A DNA stretch of 64,000 bases from Mycolicibacterium sp. MU0053 (GTDB lineage Bacteria > Actinomycetota > Actinomycetes > Mycobacteriales > Mycobacteriaceae), in NCBI RefSeq assembly GCF_963378095.1, contig NZ_OY726397.1, positions 1,302,001 to 1,366,000 on the forward strand. The letters are read 5' to 3'. The notes under the pieces are model-generated. The model had not been told where the DNA came from. It made no database searches and saw nothing but the letters and a program-made list of their open reading frames with translations. The position numbers and the translations under genes are program-made. Below, one piece after another: positions 54,593 through 64,000 of the stretch; the first letter of the stretch is position 1; every line of letters starts with the position of its first letter.

Positions 54593-54835
54593 ATGAAAAC
54601 GGGCATTCACCCTGACTACAAAGAGACCACCGTGGTCTGCGGCTGTGGCAACAGCTTCACCACCCGCAGCACCAAGAACAGCGGCCACATCGTGGTCGAG
54701 GTGTGCTCGCAGTGCCACCCGTTCTACACCGGCAAGCAGAAGATCCTCGACAGCGGCGGCCGCGTCGCCCGCTTCGAGAAGCGTTACGGCAAGCGCAAGG
54801 CTGCCGACGACGCCAAGGCTGCCGACGACAAATAG
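54593..54835 (+). CDS. rpmE: 50S ribosomal protein L31 (zinc-binding form)
   Basis: 80 residues. [27 protein letters not shown] and [15 protein letters not shown] give the four-Cys zinc site of the C+ form of bL31. Lysine/alanine-rich tail. Located in the large subunit central protuberance. Followed by a strong terminator. Confidence 0.97.
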   Translation: MKTGIHPDYKETTVVCGCGNSFTTRSTKNSGHIVVEVCSQCHPFYTGKQKILDSGGRVARFEKRYGKRKAADDAKAADDK

Positions 54836-54845
54836 CTGTGTGAAC

Positions 54846-54892
54846 GGCGCCCGATGCCCGCGTATGCGGTTGTCGGGCGCCGGTTCTTTTTG
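54846..54892 (+). terminator. Intrinsic terminator after rpmE
   Basis: GGCGCCCGA (54846-54854) pairs with TCGGGCGCC (54873-54881), followed by GGTTCTTTTTG. A classical hairpin-T-run signal. Confidence 0.85.
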
Positions 54893-54925
54893 CCACTTGG
54901 AAGCAGTCGGCGTTAGGAGGCTCGC

Positions 54926-55993
54926 GTGACCACCAGTGCCATCGACGCGCTGTTGGCCGAACACGCCGACCTCGAACGGCAACTCAGCGAACCGGAGTTG
55001 CATGCCGATGCGGGCAACGCGCGCCGGGTGGCCCGCCGCTTCTCGCAGGTCTCGCCGATTGTCGGGACCTATCGCAAGCTGGAGGCGGCGCGCGGTGACC
55101 TCGAAGCGGCGCGCGAACTCGCCGGCGAAGACGAATCGTTCGCCGCGGAGATACCCGAACTCGAGTCGCGGGTTGCCGAGTTGGACCAGCAACTGATGGA
55201 CCTGCTCGCCCCGCGCGATCCGCACGACGCCGACGACATCCTGCTCGAGGTGAAATCTGGTGAGGGCGGCGCGGAATCGGCCCTGTTCGCCGCCGACCTG
55301 GCGCGGATGTACATCCGCTATGCCGAACGGCACGGCTGGAGCGTGACGGTCCTCGACGAGACCACCTCGGACCTCGGCGGCTACAAGGACGCGACGCTGT
55401 CGATCACCAGCAAGGGCGATTCGCTCGACGGGGTCTGGTCGCGGCTGAAGTTCGAAGGCGGGGTTCATCGCGTCCAGCGGGTCCCGGTGACCGAATCCCA
55501 GGGCCGGGTGCACACCTCGGCCGCCGGCGTGCTCGTCTACCCCGAACCTGAGGAGATCGGCCAGATCCAGATCGACGAGTCGGACCTGCGGGTGGACGTC
55601 TATCGCAGCTCCGGCAAGGGTGGTCAGGGGGTCAACACCACCGACTCCGCGGTGCGCCTGACCCACCTGCCCACAGGCATCGTGGTGACCTGTCAGAACG
55701 AGCGTTCGCAGCTGCAGAACAAGGCCCGGGCGTTGCAGGTCCTCGCGGCGCGCCTGCAGGCGCTTGCCGAGGAGCAAGCCCAGGCCAGCGCCTCCGCCGA
55801 CCGGGCCAGCCAGATCCGCACGGTGGACCGCAGCGAACGCATCCGTACCTACAACTACCCCGAGAACCGGCTGACCGATCACCGCATCGGGTTCAAGGCC
55901 CACAATCTCGATCAGGTGCTCGACGGTGAACTCGACGCGCTTCTCGATGCGTTGGCCGCCGCCGATAAGCAAACCCGGCTTCAACAGAGCTGA
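54926..55993 (+). CDS. prfA: Peptide chain release factor 1
   Basis: 355 residues from GTG at 54926. [20 protein letters not shown], the codon-recognition region, [22 protein letters not shown], and [20 protein letters not shown] with the GGQ peptidyl-hydrolysis motif (~233-235). Terminates at UAA/UAG. Overlaps prmC by one base, the enzyme that methylates its GGQ Gln. Confidence 0.97.
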   Translation: MTTSAIDALLAEHADLERQLSEPELHADAGNARRVARRFSQVSPIVGTYRKLEAARGDLEAARELAGEDESFAAEIPELESRVAELDQQLMDLLAPRDPHDADDILLEVKSGEGGAESALFAADLARMYIRYAERHGWSVTVLDETTSDLGGYKDATLSITSKGDSLDGVWSRLKFEGGVHRVQRVPVTESQGRVHTSAAGVLVYPEPEEIGQIQIDESDLRVDVYRSSGKGGQGVNTTDSAVRLTHLPTGIVVTCQNERSQLQNKARALQVLAARLQALAEEQAQASASADRASQIRTVDRSERIRTYNYPENRLTDHRIGFKAHNLDQVLDGELDALLDALAAADKQTRLQQS

Positions 55994-56889
55994 TGGCGCG
56001 CGTGGACACGCGGACGGCCGTCGCCAACGAGCTCATCGCGGCTACTCGGACGCTGTCGGCGGCCGGTGTCGACTCGGCCCGCGCCGATGCCGAGCAATTG
56101 GCCGCCCACGTGCTGGGCGTCGACCGCGGCAGGTTACTGCTCGCGGACCCGTCCGCAGACTTTGTCGACAGGTTCCGGAGTCTCGTCGCCGCCAGGTCGG
56201 AGCGGATCCCGCTGCAACACCTCGTCGGCACCGCGCCGTTCGGCCCGCTGACGCTGCGGGTGGGACCGGGGGTGTTCATCCCGCGACCAGAGACCGAGTC
56301 GATGCTCGAGTGGGCGATGCGCGAGGTGGGAACGCTTGCATCGCAGCCGAATCCGCTCATTGTCGACCTGTGCACGGGCAGCGGTGCCCTCGCCGTCGCG
56401 CTCGCCCGTCATCGACCGGACGCCACCGTCCTGGCCATCGACGACTCGGCCGCGGCCCTCGAGTACGCCCGACACAACGCCGAGGGCACCGGGGTGCGGG
56501 TGCTCCAGGCCGACGTCACCGAACCGGACCTGCTGCGCGAACTGGACGGCCAAGTGGACCTCGTGGTCTGCAACCCGCCCTACATTCCCGTTGGGGCGCC
56601 GCTGGAACCCGAAGTCGCCGAACACGATCCGCACCACGCCTTGTTCGGGGGAGCGGACGGGATGAGCGTCATCGGCCCGGTCACCGCGCTGGCCGGGCGG
56701 TGGCTGAAGGCAGGTGGCGGGTACGCCGTCGAGCATGACGACACCACCTCGGCCGCTACTGTCGATCTGATCCGCCGCACCGCGTTGTTCGACGAGATCC
56801 GACCGCGACCGGATCTCGCCGGGCGGCCGCGGTTCGTGACCGCCGTGCGTGGCCGCGGCCCCGCCACCCAGAGGAAGCAGCAGTCATGA
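55993..56889 (+). CDS. prmC: Peptide chain release factor N5-glutamine methyltransferase
   Basis: 298 residues. FIPRPETESMLEWA, the SAM motif VDLCTGSGALAVALARH (~122-138) and catalytic NPPYIP (~195) define HemK/PrmC. Methylates the GGQ glutamine of RF1/RF2. ATG shares the A of the prfA stop and the end overlaps tsaC. Confidence 0.96.
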   Translation: MARVDTRTAVANELIAATRTLSAAGVDSARADAEQLAAHVLGVDRGRLLLADPSADFVDRFRSLVAARSERIPLQHLVGTAPFGPLTLRVGPGVFIPRPETESMLEWAMREVGTLASQPNPLIVDLCTGSGALAVALARHRPDATVLAIDDSAAALEYARHNAEGTGVRVLQADVTEPDLLRELDGQVDLVVCNPPYIPVGAPLEPEVAEHDPHHALFGGADGMSVIGPVTALAGRWLKAGGGYAVEHDDTTSAATVDLIRRTALFDEIRPRPDLAGRPRFVTAVRGRGPATQRKQQS

Positions 56890-57539
56890 GCAGATTGTTC
56901 GATTGCGCCGACCCGGACCAGCGGCAGACCGGGATCGCCGCGGCGGTCAGCGCGGCCAGGGACGGGCGACTGGTGGTGCTGCCCACCGACACCGTCTACG
57001 GCCTGGGTGCCGACGCATTCGACAGCGACGCCGTGGCCGCTCTGCTGGCGGCCAAGGGACGCGGCCGGGACATGCCGGTCCCGGTCCTGGTCGGGTCCTG
57101 GCACACCATCGAAGGACTGGTGTACACGGTGCCGCAGGCGGCCCGCGAACTGATTCGGGCGTTCTGGCCGGGCGCGCTGAGCCTCGTCGTACGCCAGGCC
57201 CCATCGCTGCAGTGGGATCTCGGCGACGCGGACGGCACCGTGATGTTGCGGATGCCGCTGCACCCGGTGGCCATCGAGGTGTTGCGGGCCGTGGGCCCGA
57301 TGGCCGTCTCCAGCGCCAACATCTCCGGCTACCCGCCCGCGGTGACGGTCAACGAGGCGCGTGAGCAACTCGGCGACCAGATCCAGGTCTACCTCGACGG
57401 CGGCCCCGCCGAGCAGCGTGCGGCCTCGACGATCGTCGACCTCACCGGCCCGACACCCAGAATCCTGCGGGAGGGCCCCATCTCCGCCGAGTCCCTCGCG
57501 AGCGTGCTCGGCGTGGCGCCCGAGTCGCTGCAGGACTGA
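56886..57539 (+). CDS. L-threonylcarbamoyladenylate synthase (Sua5/YciO/YrdC family)
   Basis: 217 residues. VLPTDTVYGLGADAF, KGRGRDMPVPVLVGS, and MRMPLHPVAIEVLRAVGPMAVSSANISG are the YrdC-domain nucleotide and threonine pocket motifs. The enzyme makes TC-AMP for t6A37 modification of ANN-decoding tRNAs. Mycobacterial orthologue is Rv1301. Confidence 0.93.
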   Translation: MSRLFDCADPDQRQTGIAAAVSAARDGRLVVLPTDTVYGLGADAFDSDAVAALLAAKGRGRDMPVPVLVGSWHTIEGLVYTVPQAARELIRAFWPGALSLVVRQAPSLQWDLGDADGTVMLRMPLHPVAIEVLRAVGPMAVSSANISGYPPAVTVNEAREQLGDQIQVYLDGGPAEQRAASTIVDLTGPTPRILREGPISAESLASVLGVAPESLQD

Positions 57540-57558
57540 TTCCGCTGGGGTCTTGGCG

Positions 57559-58815
57559 ATGTCCAGTACGGTTTATGCGGTGGTGAGTGCAGGCAGTCCA
57601 GGCACGGTTCTGGCCGACGGTCTGTTCGCCCTCTCCGACCGCGGCGCCGGCGTCCCGCTGCGCGAGTTGGCCCTGGTGGGCCTGACCGCGGCGATCATCA
57701 CCTACTTCGCCACCACCCCGGTCCGCGTGCTGGCCACCAAGATTGGTGCGGTCGCCATACCCCGCGACCGGGACGTGCACGTCAAACCCACGCCCAGGAT
57801 GGGTGGGCTGGCGATGTACATCGGCGTCGTGGCGGCGGTCTTTCTGGCCTCCCAGTTGCCGGCGCTGACGCGTGGGTTCGTGTACTCCAGCGGGATGCCC
57901 GCCGTGGTGGTCGCCGGCGGGCTGATCATGGCGATCGGTCTGATCGACGACCGCTGGGGACTGGATGCGCTGACGAAATTCGCCGGCCAGATCACCGCGG
58001 CCAGCGTGCTGGTCACCATGGGGGTGGCCTGGAGCGTGCTGTACATCCCGATCGGCGGGGTGGGCACCATCGTGTTGGATCAGACGGCGTCGATCCTGCT
58101 GACGCTCGCGCTGACGGTGTCGGTGGTCAATGCCATGAACTTCGTCGACGGCCTGGACGGGTTGGCGGCCGGACTCGGCCTGATCACGGCGATGGCGATC
58201 TGCGTCTTCTCGGTGGGGCTGCTCGCGGACCACGGCGGGGACGTGCTGTTCTATCCGCCGGCAGTCATCTCGGTGGTGCTGGCCGGGGCCTGCCTGGGGT
58301 TCCTGCCCCACAACTTTCACCGGGCCAAGATCTTCATGGGCGACTCCGGATCGATGCTCATCGGTTTGATGCTGGCCGCCGCGTCCACGACGGCGGCCGG
58401 GCCCATCTCCCAGAACGCCTACGGCGCCCGCGACGTATTCGCGCTGTTGTCGCCGTTCCTGCTGGTGATCGCGGTGGTGTTCGTGCCGGCCCTGGACATG
58501 CTGCTGGCCATCGTCCGCCGCACCCGCGCCGGGCGCAGCCCGTTCAGCCCCGACAAGATGCACCTGCATCACCGACTGTTGCAGATCGGCCACTCGCACC
58601 GACGCGTCGTGTTGTTGATCTATCTATGGGTCGGCATCGTCGCGTTCGGCGCGGCCAGCACGATCTTTGTCGATCCGCGCTACACCGGCGCGGTGATGCT
58701 GGCGGCGATCGTCGTCGCCGTCGTCGTGACCCTGATTCCCTTGCTGCGGCGCTCGAACCGGGGCCTCGAAGACGGGTTCGAGGACTACTTCGAAGGCCGA
58801 TACGACGTTAAGTAG
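57559..58815 (+). CDS. wecA: Polyprenyl-phosphate GlcNAc-1-phosphate transferase (arabinogalactan linker synthesis)
   Basis: 418 residues from ATG at 57559. About 11 membrane helices. Family motifs are all present: IPRDRDVHVKPTPRMGGLAM, GLIDDRWGLDALTKF (Mg-binding DD), VVNAMNFVDGLDGLAAG, NFHRAKIFMGDSGSMLIG and the HLHHRL near the C-terminus. Transfers GlcNAc-1-P to decaprenyl phosphate, the first step of the galactan-linker unit. Also called rfe. Confidence 0.95.
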   Translation: MSSTVYAVVSAGSPGTVLADGLFALSDRGAGVPLRELALVGLTAAIITYFATTPVRVLATKIGAVAIPRDRDVHVKPTPRMGGLAMYIGVVAAVFLASQLPALTRGFVYSSGMPAVVVAGGLIMAIGLIDDRWGLDALTKFAGQITAASVLVTMGVAWSVLYIPIGGVGTIVLDQTASILLTLALTVSVVNAMNFVDGLDGLAAGLGLITAMAICVFSVGLLADHGGDVLFYPPAVISVVLAGACLGFLPHNFHRAKIFMGDSGSMLIGLMLAAASTTAAGPISQNAYGARDVFALLSPFLLVIAVVFVPALDMLLAIVRRTRAGRSPFSPDKMHLHHRLLQIGHSHRRVVLLIYLWVGIVAFGAASTIFVDPRYTGAVMLAAIVVAVVVTLIPLLRRSNRGLEDGFEDYFEGRYDVK

Positions 58816-59050
58816 TAGGCCCCCGATTCGGGCCTCTACCATGTGGTACCGTTCTGGCAGAACCCGAAAAACCTCGCGGGTTGCCGGCCCGGCCCACGGT
58901 CTGAAAAGTCCGATCGGCGCCACCAACGACCGGTAGTAGACCGACACTTATTTGACGTACAGGGAGTTACCCCTTGGGTGAGTCGAGGGCGCATGCGCGC
59001 CTCCGATACGCTCAGCGGGCACGCAACCGCCGCGAGATAGAGGAGAGGCC

Positions 59051-59536
59051 GTGACGACGCCAGCGCAGGACGCGCCGTTGGTGTTTCCGTCCGTTGCATT
59101 CAGGCCGGTGCGCCTGTTCGCGATGTGTGTCGTACTCGCCGGTCTCGTGACGGCCGCGGCGGCCTTCCTCGGTCATGCGATGTTCGGGGTGTTCTTCGGT
59201 ATCGGTTTGGGCCTCGGTCTGTTCAACGCGCTGATGGTGCGGCGAGCGGTCGAAGCGATCACCGCCAAGGATCATCCGCTCAAGAGCCAGATGGCGATGA
59301 ACTCGGCGACGCGCCTGCTGGTCGTCACCGTGATCGGTCTGGTCATCGCGTTCTACTTCCGCCCGACGGGTCTGGGAGTGCTGTTCGGCCTGGCGTTGTT
59401 CCAGGTTCTGCTGGTGGCGACGACCTCGCTGCCGGTCCTGAAGAAACTGCGCTCTGGTTCCGACGATGCCGCAGTGCCTGTTTCCGAGCCTGTTTCCAAG
59501 CCTGCCTCCAACGACGGATTTGCTTCGAAGGATTGA
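59051..59536 (+). CDS. atpI: ATP synthase accessory protein I
   Basis: 161 residues from GTG at 59051. Four membrane helices and the small ATP synthase I pattern ([45 protein letters not shown]), with a Ser/Pro-rich tail. Thought to help c-ring assembly or Mg uptake. The 235 bp upstream hold GC-rich partly self-complementary sequence, probably the atp promoter region. Confidence 0.85.
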   Translation: MTTPAQDAPLVFPSVAFRPVRLFAMCVVLAGLVTAAAAFLGHAMFGVFFGIGLGLGLFNALMVRRAVEAITAKDHPLKSQMAMNSATRLLVVTVIGLVIAFYFRPTGLGVLFGLALFQVLLVATTSLPVLKKLRSGSDDAAVPVSEPVSKPASNDGFASKD

Positions 59537-59544
59537 ACCCGCAC

Positions 59545-60303
59545 ATGACTGAAAACGTCCTCGCTCTCCAGGTCGGACACCACGTTCAACAGCAGTGGTT
59601 TGGTATGACGGTCAACGTCGACACCGTGCTGTCGACCGCGATCGCCGCGGCGATCGTCATCGCCCTGGCGTTCTTCCTTCGCGCCAAGGTCACCTCGACC
59701 GGTGTGCCCGGCGGTGTGCAGTTGTTCTTCGAGACGGTGACGATTCAGTTCCGCCAGCAGGTCGAGAGTGCGATCGGCATGCGGATCGCCCCGTTCGTGC
59801 TGCCGCTGGCGGTCAGCCTGTTCACCTTCATCCTGATCTCCAACTGGATTGCGGTGCTGCCGCTGCAGTACACCAGCGGCGGGATGGAACACGAACTGCT
59901 CAAGGCGCCGGCCTCCGACGTCAACTTCGTCTTCGCGCTGGCAGGGTTCGTCTTCATCGCCTATCACGCGGCCGGCATCTGGCGCCGGGGCGTGATCGGC
60001 CACCCGGTCAAGCTGCTCAAGGGTCACGTGACATTCCTGGCCCCGATCAACCTCGTCGAGGAATTGGCCAAGCCGATCTCGCTGTCCCTGCGACTCTTCG
60101 GCAACATCTTCGCCGGCAGCATCATGGTCGGTTTGATCGCGATGTTCCCCGCGTACATCTTGTGGGCGCCGAACGCGATCTGGAAGGCTTTCGACTTGTT
60201 CATCGGCCTCATCCAGGCGTTTATCTTCGCGCTGCTGAGCATCCTGTACTTCGGGCAGGCGATGGAACTCGACCATGACGATGAACACGCGGAAGCGCAC
60301 TGA
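59545..60303 (+). CDS. atpB: ATP synthase F0 subunit a
   Basis: 252 residues from ATG at 59545, 8 bp after atp[45 protein letters not shown] with the essential Arg, and a final helix [27 protein letters not shown]. Forms the proton half-channels beside the c-ring. Confidence 0.96.
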   Translation: MTENVLALQVGHHVQQQWFGMTVNVDTVLSTAIAAAIVIALAFFLRAKVTSTGVPGGVQLFFETVTIQFRQQVESAIGMRIAPFVLPLAVSLFTFILISNWIAVLPLQYTSGGMEHELLKAPASDVNFVFALAGFVFIAYHAAGIWRRGVIGHPVKLLKGHVTFLAPINLVEELAKPISLSLRLFGNIFAGSIMVGLIAMFPAYILWAPNAIWKAFDLFIGLIQAFIFALLSILYFGQAMELDHDDEHAEAH

Positions 60304-60392
60304 CCCGACCGACTTGTAACAAGAAACAAGAGCCAGAACCAACAAAGAACCCCTGGTGGACAAACGGCTACCAGCTATCAAGGAGGATATGA

Positions 60393-60638
<246 letters not shown>

Positions 60639-60647
60639 TTCAGCGAT

Positions 60648-61160
60648 ATGGGTGAATTGACCGCAACCGTCCTGGCGGCGGAGGACGTGGGGGAGACAGG
60701 TAACTTCCTGCTTCCCAACGGCACGTTCTTCGTCGTGCTGTTCATCTTCCTGATCGTGCTCGGTGTGATCGGTAAATGGGTGGTGCCGCCGATCAGCAAG
60801 GTGCTCGCCGAACGTGAGGCCATGCTGGCCAAAACTGCCGCCGACAACAAGAAGGCCGCGGAGCAAATGGCCGCGGCTCGCGCCGACTATGAGCAGGCGA
60901 TTGCGGGTGCGCGGGGGGAAGCCTCCGCCATCCGTGACGAAGTACGAACAGAAGGTCGCAAGCAGATCGAGGAGTCGCGTGCCGGCGCCAGCGGTGAGGT
61001 CAGCGAGAAGCTCCAACGCACAAGCGAGCAGCTTTCTCAGACCGCGTCCGCTACCTCGAATGAATTGCAGCCATCGGTTGACGGTCTTTCGACCAAGCTC
61101 GCGAGCCGGATACTCGGGGTCGATGTTTCCGGGGCCGTTGCCTCGGACGGGAGGCGCTGA
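60648..61160 (+). CDS. atpF: ATP synthase F0 subunit b
   Basis: 170 residues. One membrane helix ([23 protein letters not shown], ~27-50) then a long charged coiled coil forming the peripheral stator stalk. Begins 9 bp after atpE and overlaps the next ATG. Confidence 0.95.
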   Translation: MGELTATVLAAEDVGETGNFLLPNGTFFVVLFIFLIVLGVIGKWVVPPISKVLAEREAMLAKTAADNKKAAEQMAAARADYEQAIAGARGEASAIRDEVRTEGRKQIEESRAGASGEVSEKLQRTSEQLSQTASATSNELQPSVDGLSTKLASRILGVDVSGAVASDGRR

Positions 61161-62500
61161 TGTCCACATTTATCGGGAACCTCATCGGGTTCGCCCTCAT
61201 CGTTCTGCTCTTGCGGAAGTACGTCGTACCGCTGATTGCCAAGATGATGAAGGCGCAGCAGGACGCGGTCCGGGAGGCTCTGGACGAGAGCCAGTCGGCG
61301 TCGCAGAAGCTCGCGAGTGCCGACGAGGACCACGCCAAGGCGTTGGAAGACGCCAAGAAGGATGCGCAGCGGATCACCGAGGAGGCTCGCACCGATTCCG
61401 TGCGTATCGCCGAGCAACTCCGTGAGCAAGCGGCACTCGAGGCCGAGCGGGTTCGGAGTCTGGGTGAGCAGCAGGTGCATCTCCTGCAGCAGCAGACCAT
61501 CCGGGAACTGCGACAGGGCCTCGGCGCGGAATCGGTCGAGAAGGCCAGTGAAATAGTCCGCAACTATGTCGCCGACCCGGAAGCGCAAGCCGCCACGGTC
61601 GATCGGTTCCTCGACGAACTCGATGCGATGTCGCCGTCCGCGGCGGCATTCGACGCCGGCGCCTCGCTGAATCTGCGGGCTTCCAGTCGTGAGGCCCTCG
61701 CCGAGGTGGCCAAGAAGTTCGAGCAGGTCACCAAGGATCTTGACGCCGGTGCGCTGAGCACACTGGCCGACGAACTGGCCGCGGTGGCCGGGGTTCTGCT
61801 CAGTGAATCGGTAGTGCTGAAGCACCTCGCCGATCCGGCCGATGACTCTGAGCCCCGTATTCGGATGGCCAACACGCTGTTCGGTGGAAAGATCGGTGCA
61901 CCCGCGCTCGAGCTCGTGAGCACCGCGGTGGCCCAGCGTTGGTCGGTCGAAGCAAACCTGATCGATGCCATCGAGCATCTCGCCAGGTTGGCCCTGCTGG
62001 TGGGGGCGGACCGCGCCGGCGAGAGCGAGCAGGTCGAAGACCAACTGTTCCGATTCGGCCGGGTGCTCGACGAGCAGCCGCGATTGACGGCGCTGCTGTC
62101 TGACGACACCACGCCGGCGGAACGTCGAGTCGGCTTGCTGCACAAGATTCTTGGCGATGCGGTGGGGACGGCGAACCCGACCACTGCTGCATTGCTGAGC
62201 CAGACTGTCGAGCTGCTGCGGGGTGCACGCGCCGATCTGGCCGTCGCTGACCTGGCGGAACTCGCGGTCTCTCGGCGGGGCGAGATCGTGGCGCACGTGA
62301 CGGCCGCGGCCGATCTCCGCGATGCGCAGCGCAACCGTCTCACCGAGATCCTGGGCCGCATCTACAGCCATCCGGTTGCGGTGCAGCTGAGCATCGACCC
62401 GGCCCTGCTGGGTGGACTGCAAGTCGCGGTCGGCGACGAGGTCATCGACGGGGCTATTTCATCGCGGTTGGCGGCGGCCCGCGCCGGCCTGCCGGACTGA
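61160..62500 (+). CDS. atpH: ATP synthase b'-delta fusion subunit
   Basis: 446 residues. N-terminal membrane helix and b-type coiled coil ([19 protein letters not shown] ... to ~170), followed by a full delta (OSCP) domain whose ending [39 protein letters not shown] is diagnostic. The b-delta fusion is characteristic of mycobacteria. Also named atpFH/atpD. Confidence 0.95.
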   Translation: MSTFIGNLIGFALIVLLLRKYVVPLIAKMMKAQQDAVREALDESQSASQKLASADEDHAKALEDAKKDAQRITEEARTDSVRIAEQLREQAALEAERVRSLGEQQVHLLQQQTIRELRQGLGAESVEKASEIVRNYVADPEAQAATVDRFLDELDAMSPSAAAFDAGASLNLRASSREALAEVAKKFEQVTKDLDAGALSTLADELAAVAGVLLSESVVLKHLADPADDSEPRIRMANTLFGGKIGAPALELVSTAVAQRWSVEANLIDAIEHLARLALLVGADRAGESEQVEDQLFRFGRVLDEQPRLTALLSDDTTPAERRVGLLHKILGDAVGTANPTTAALLSQTVELLRGARADLAVADLAELAVSRRGEIVAHVTAAADLRDAQRNRLTEILGRIYSHPVAVQLSIDPALLGGLQVAVGDEVIDGAISSRLAAARAGLPD

Positions 62501-62548
62501 CCAACTAGAACTCGAGCAGTAGACAAACGAAGGCAGGAACGAAAGACC

Positions 62549-64000
62549 ATGGCAGAGTTGACAATCTCCGCTGCTGATATCGAAGGTGCCATCGAGGATT
62601 ACGTATCCTCGTTTTCCGCCGACACAGGGCGTGAAGAGGTCGGTACCGTCATTGACGCTGGCGACGGTATTGCGCATGTCGAGGGCCTGCCCTCGGTCAT
62701 GACGCAGGAACTTCTCGAGTTTCCAGGTGGCGTGCTCGGTGTGGCGCTCAACCTCGACGAGCACAGCGTCGGTGTGGTGATCCTGGGCGACTTCGAGAAG
62801 ATCGAGCAGGGCCAGCAGGTCAAGCGGACCGGCGAGGTGCTTTCGGTGCCCGTCGGTGACGGCTTCCTCGGACGCGTCGTGAACCCGCTCGGTGAGCCCA
62901 TCGACGGTCAGGGCGACATCAAGGCCGACGCCCGTCGCGCCCTGGAACTGCAGGCGCCCTCGGTGGTGCAGCGGCAGGGAGTGTCCGAGCCGCTGCAGAC
63001 CGGCATCAAGGCGATCGACTCGCAGACCCCGATCGGTCGCGGTCAGCGTCAGCTCATCATCGGCGACCGCAAGACCGGTAAGACCGCGGTGTGCATCGAC
63101 ACCATCTTGAACCAGCGGGAGAACTGGGAGTCCGGCGATCCCAAGAAGCAGGTCCGCTGCGTGTACGTGGCCATCGGCCAGAAGGGCACCACCATCGCCA
63201 GCGTGAAGCGGGCGTTGGAAGAGGGCGGTGCGATGGAGTACACCACCATCGTCGCGGCCCCCGCCTCCGACGCCGCCGGCTTCAAATGGCTTGCGCCCTA
63301 CACGGGTTCGACCATCGGCCAGCAGTGGATGTACGACGGCAAGCATGTGCTGATCGTGTTCGACGACCTCTCCAAGCAGGCCGACGCCTACCGCGCGATC
63401 TCGCTGCTGCTGCGTCGTCCGCCGGGCCGCGAAGCCTTCCCGGGTGACGTCTTCTACCTGCACTCGCGCCTGCTCGAACGTTGCGCCAAGCTCTCCGACG
63501 AGCTCGGTGGTGGATCGATGACCGGGCTGCCGATCATCGAGACCAAGGCCAACGACATCTCGGCGTTCATCCCCACCAACGTCATCTCGATCACCGACGG
63601 CCAGTGCTTCCTGGAGTCCGACCTGTTCAACCAGGGCGTGCGGCCGGCCATCAACGTCGGTGTCTCGGTGTCTCGCGTCGGTGGCGCGGCCCAGATCAAG
63701 GCCATGAAAGAGGTCGCCGGCTCGCTGCGTTTGGATCTGTCGCAGTACCGCGAGCTGGAGGCGTTCGCCGCCTTCGCGTCCGACCTCGACGCCGCGTCGA
63801 AGGCGCAGCTGGAGCGCGGTGCCCGTCTGGTCGAGCTGCTCAAGCAGCCGCAGTACTCGCCGATGTCGGTCGAGGACCAGGTGGTCGCGATCTTCCTCGG
63901 CACCAAGGGCCATCTGGACTCGGTCCCGGTCGAGGACGTGCAGCGCTTCGAGACCGAGTTGCTCGAGCACGTGAAGGCCAGCCACGACGGGATCCTCACC
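62549..64000 (+). CDS. atpA: ATP synthase F1 subunit alpha (3' end beyond the window)
   Basis: 484 codons seen, open at the window edge. Beta-barrel N-terminus, [20 protein letters not shown] (P-loop, ~162-180), [27 protein letters not shown], and the alpha-signature [17 protein letters not shown]. It supplies the regulatory nucleotide sites of the catalytic head. About 60 residues are missing at the C-terminus. Confidence 0.96.
   Translation, partial: MAELTISAADIEGAIEDYVSSFSADTGREEVGTVIDAGDGIAHVEGLPSVMTQELLEFPGGVLGVALNLDEHSVGVVILGDFEKIEQGQQVKRTGEVLSVPVGDGFLGRVVNPLGEPIDGQGDIKADARRALELQAPSVVQRQGVSEPLQTGIKAIDSQTPIGRGQRQLIIGDRKTGKTAVCIDTILNQRENWESGDPKKQVRCVYVAIGQKGTTIASVKRALEEGGAMEYTTIVAAPASDAAGFKWLAPYTGSTIGQQWMYDGKHVLIVFDDLSKQADAYRAISLLLRRPPGREAFPGDVFYLHSRLLERCAKLSDELGGGSMTGLPIIETKANDISAFIPTNVISITDGQCFLESDLFNQGVRPAINVGVSVSRVGGAAQIKAMKEVAGSLRLDLSQYRELEAFAAFASDLDAASKAQLERGARLVELLKQPQYSPMSVEDQVVAIFLGTKGHLDSVPVEDVQRFETELLEHVKASHDGILT

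Overview
The window is a GC-rich actinobacterial chromosome segment, almost certainly Mycobacterium (Mycolicibacterium type). The gene order argS-lysA-hom-thrC-thrB-rho ... rpmE-prfA-prmC-tsaC-wecA-atpI-atpB-atpE-atpF-atpFH-atpA on the right is the mycobacterial core block, and many genes overlap at ATGA/GTGA junctions and use GTG starts.

Region 1 (1-12107) is ordinary host chromosome. It holds the end of a LLM-type oxidoreductase, a three-gene run (small unknown protein, lactate 2-monooxygenase, GH13 alpha-glucosidase), a DUF5994 protein, a small secreted protein, an isochorismatase-like hydrolase with an AmiS/UreI channel, a divergent MFS/TetR pair, a VOC protein, a secreted alpha/beta hydrolase and a mycothiol-dependent-isomerase-fold protein. 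Two copies of a long-palindrome interspersed repeat lie at 5105-5200 and 8768-8851.

Region 2 (12108-42381) is two phage-related elements integrated in tandem at the 3' end of a tRNA-Arg(CCG) gene. Three direct copies of the 23-bp tRNA 3' end (12108-12130, 27502-27524, 42382-42404) delimit them. Each element begins with its own tyrosine integrase and has its own set of 11-bp-period arm-type repeats near both ends. Element 1 (15.4 kb) carries integrase, two small HTH proteins, a RepA-like ATPase, a repeat-rich possible origin, small and large terminase, a serine recombinase, an M41-like metalloprotease, a TetR/P450/SnoaL cargo cassette and unknown genes at its right end. Element 2 (14.9 kb) carries integrase, a terminase-small-like gene with an exact 489-bp internal tandem duplication, a Prim-Pol/RepA-like gene split by an IS3-family insertion, a control region, a probable major capsid protein with small basic proteins, and a right-end block that looks like defence cargo (PD-(D/E)xK nuclease, membrane/coiled-coil protein with an HNH-like partner, membrane protein with a HEPN-like motif). 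Neither element has a portal, tail or lysis gene that I recognise. They resemble phiRv1/phiRv2-type prophage-like elements or phage satellites. One has the terminase and the other the capsid.

Region 3 (42382-64000) is host core: arginyl-tRNA synthetase, lysine/threonine biosynthesis, Rho with a long repetitive disordered insert, a three-gene insertion (TetR, FadD17-like ligase, proline-rich secreted protein) between rho and rpmE, translation termination and tRNA modification genes, the first polyprenol-phosphate sugar transferase, and the ATP synthase operon. AtpE has Asn where M. tuberculosis AtpE has Asp28, a residue of the bedaquiline site.
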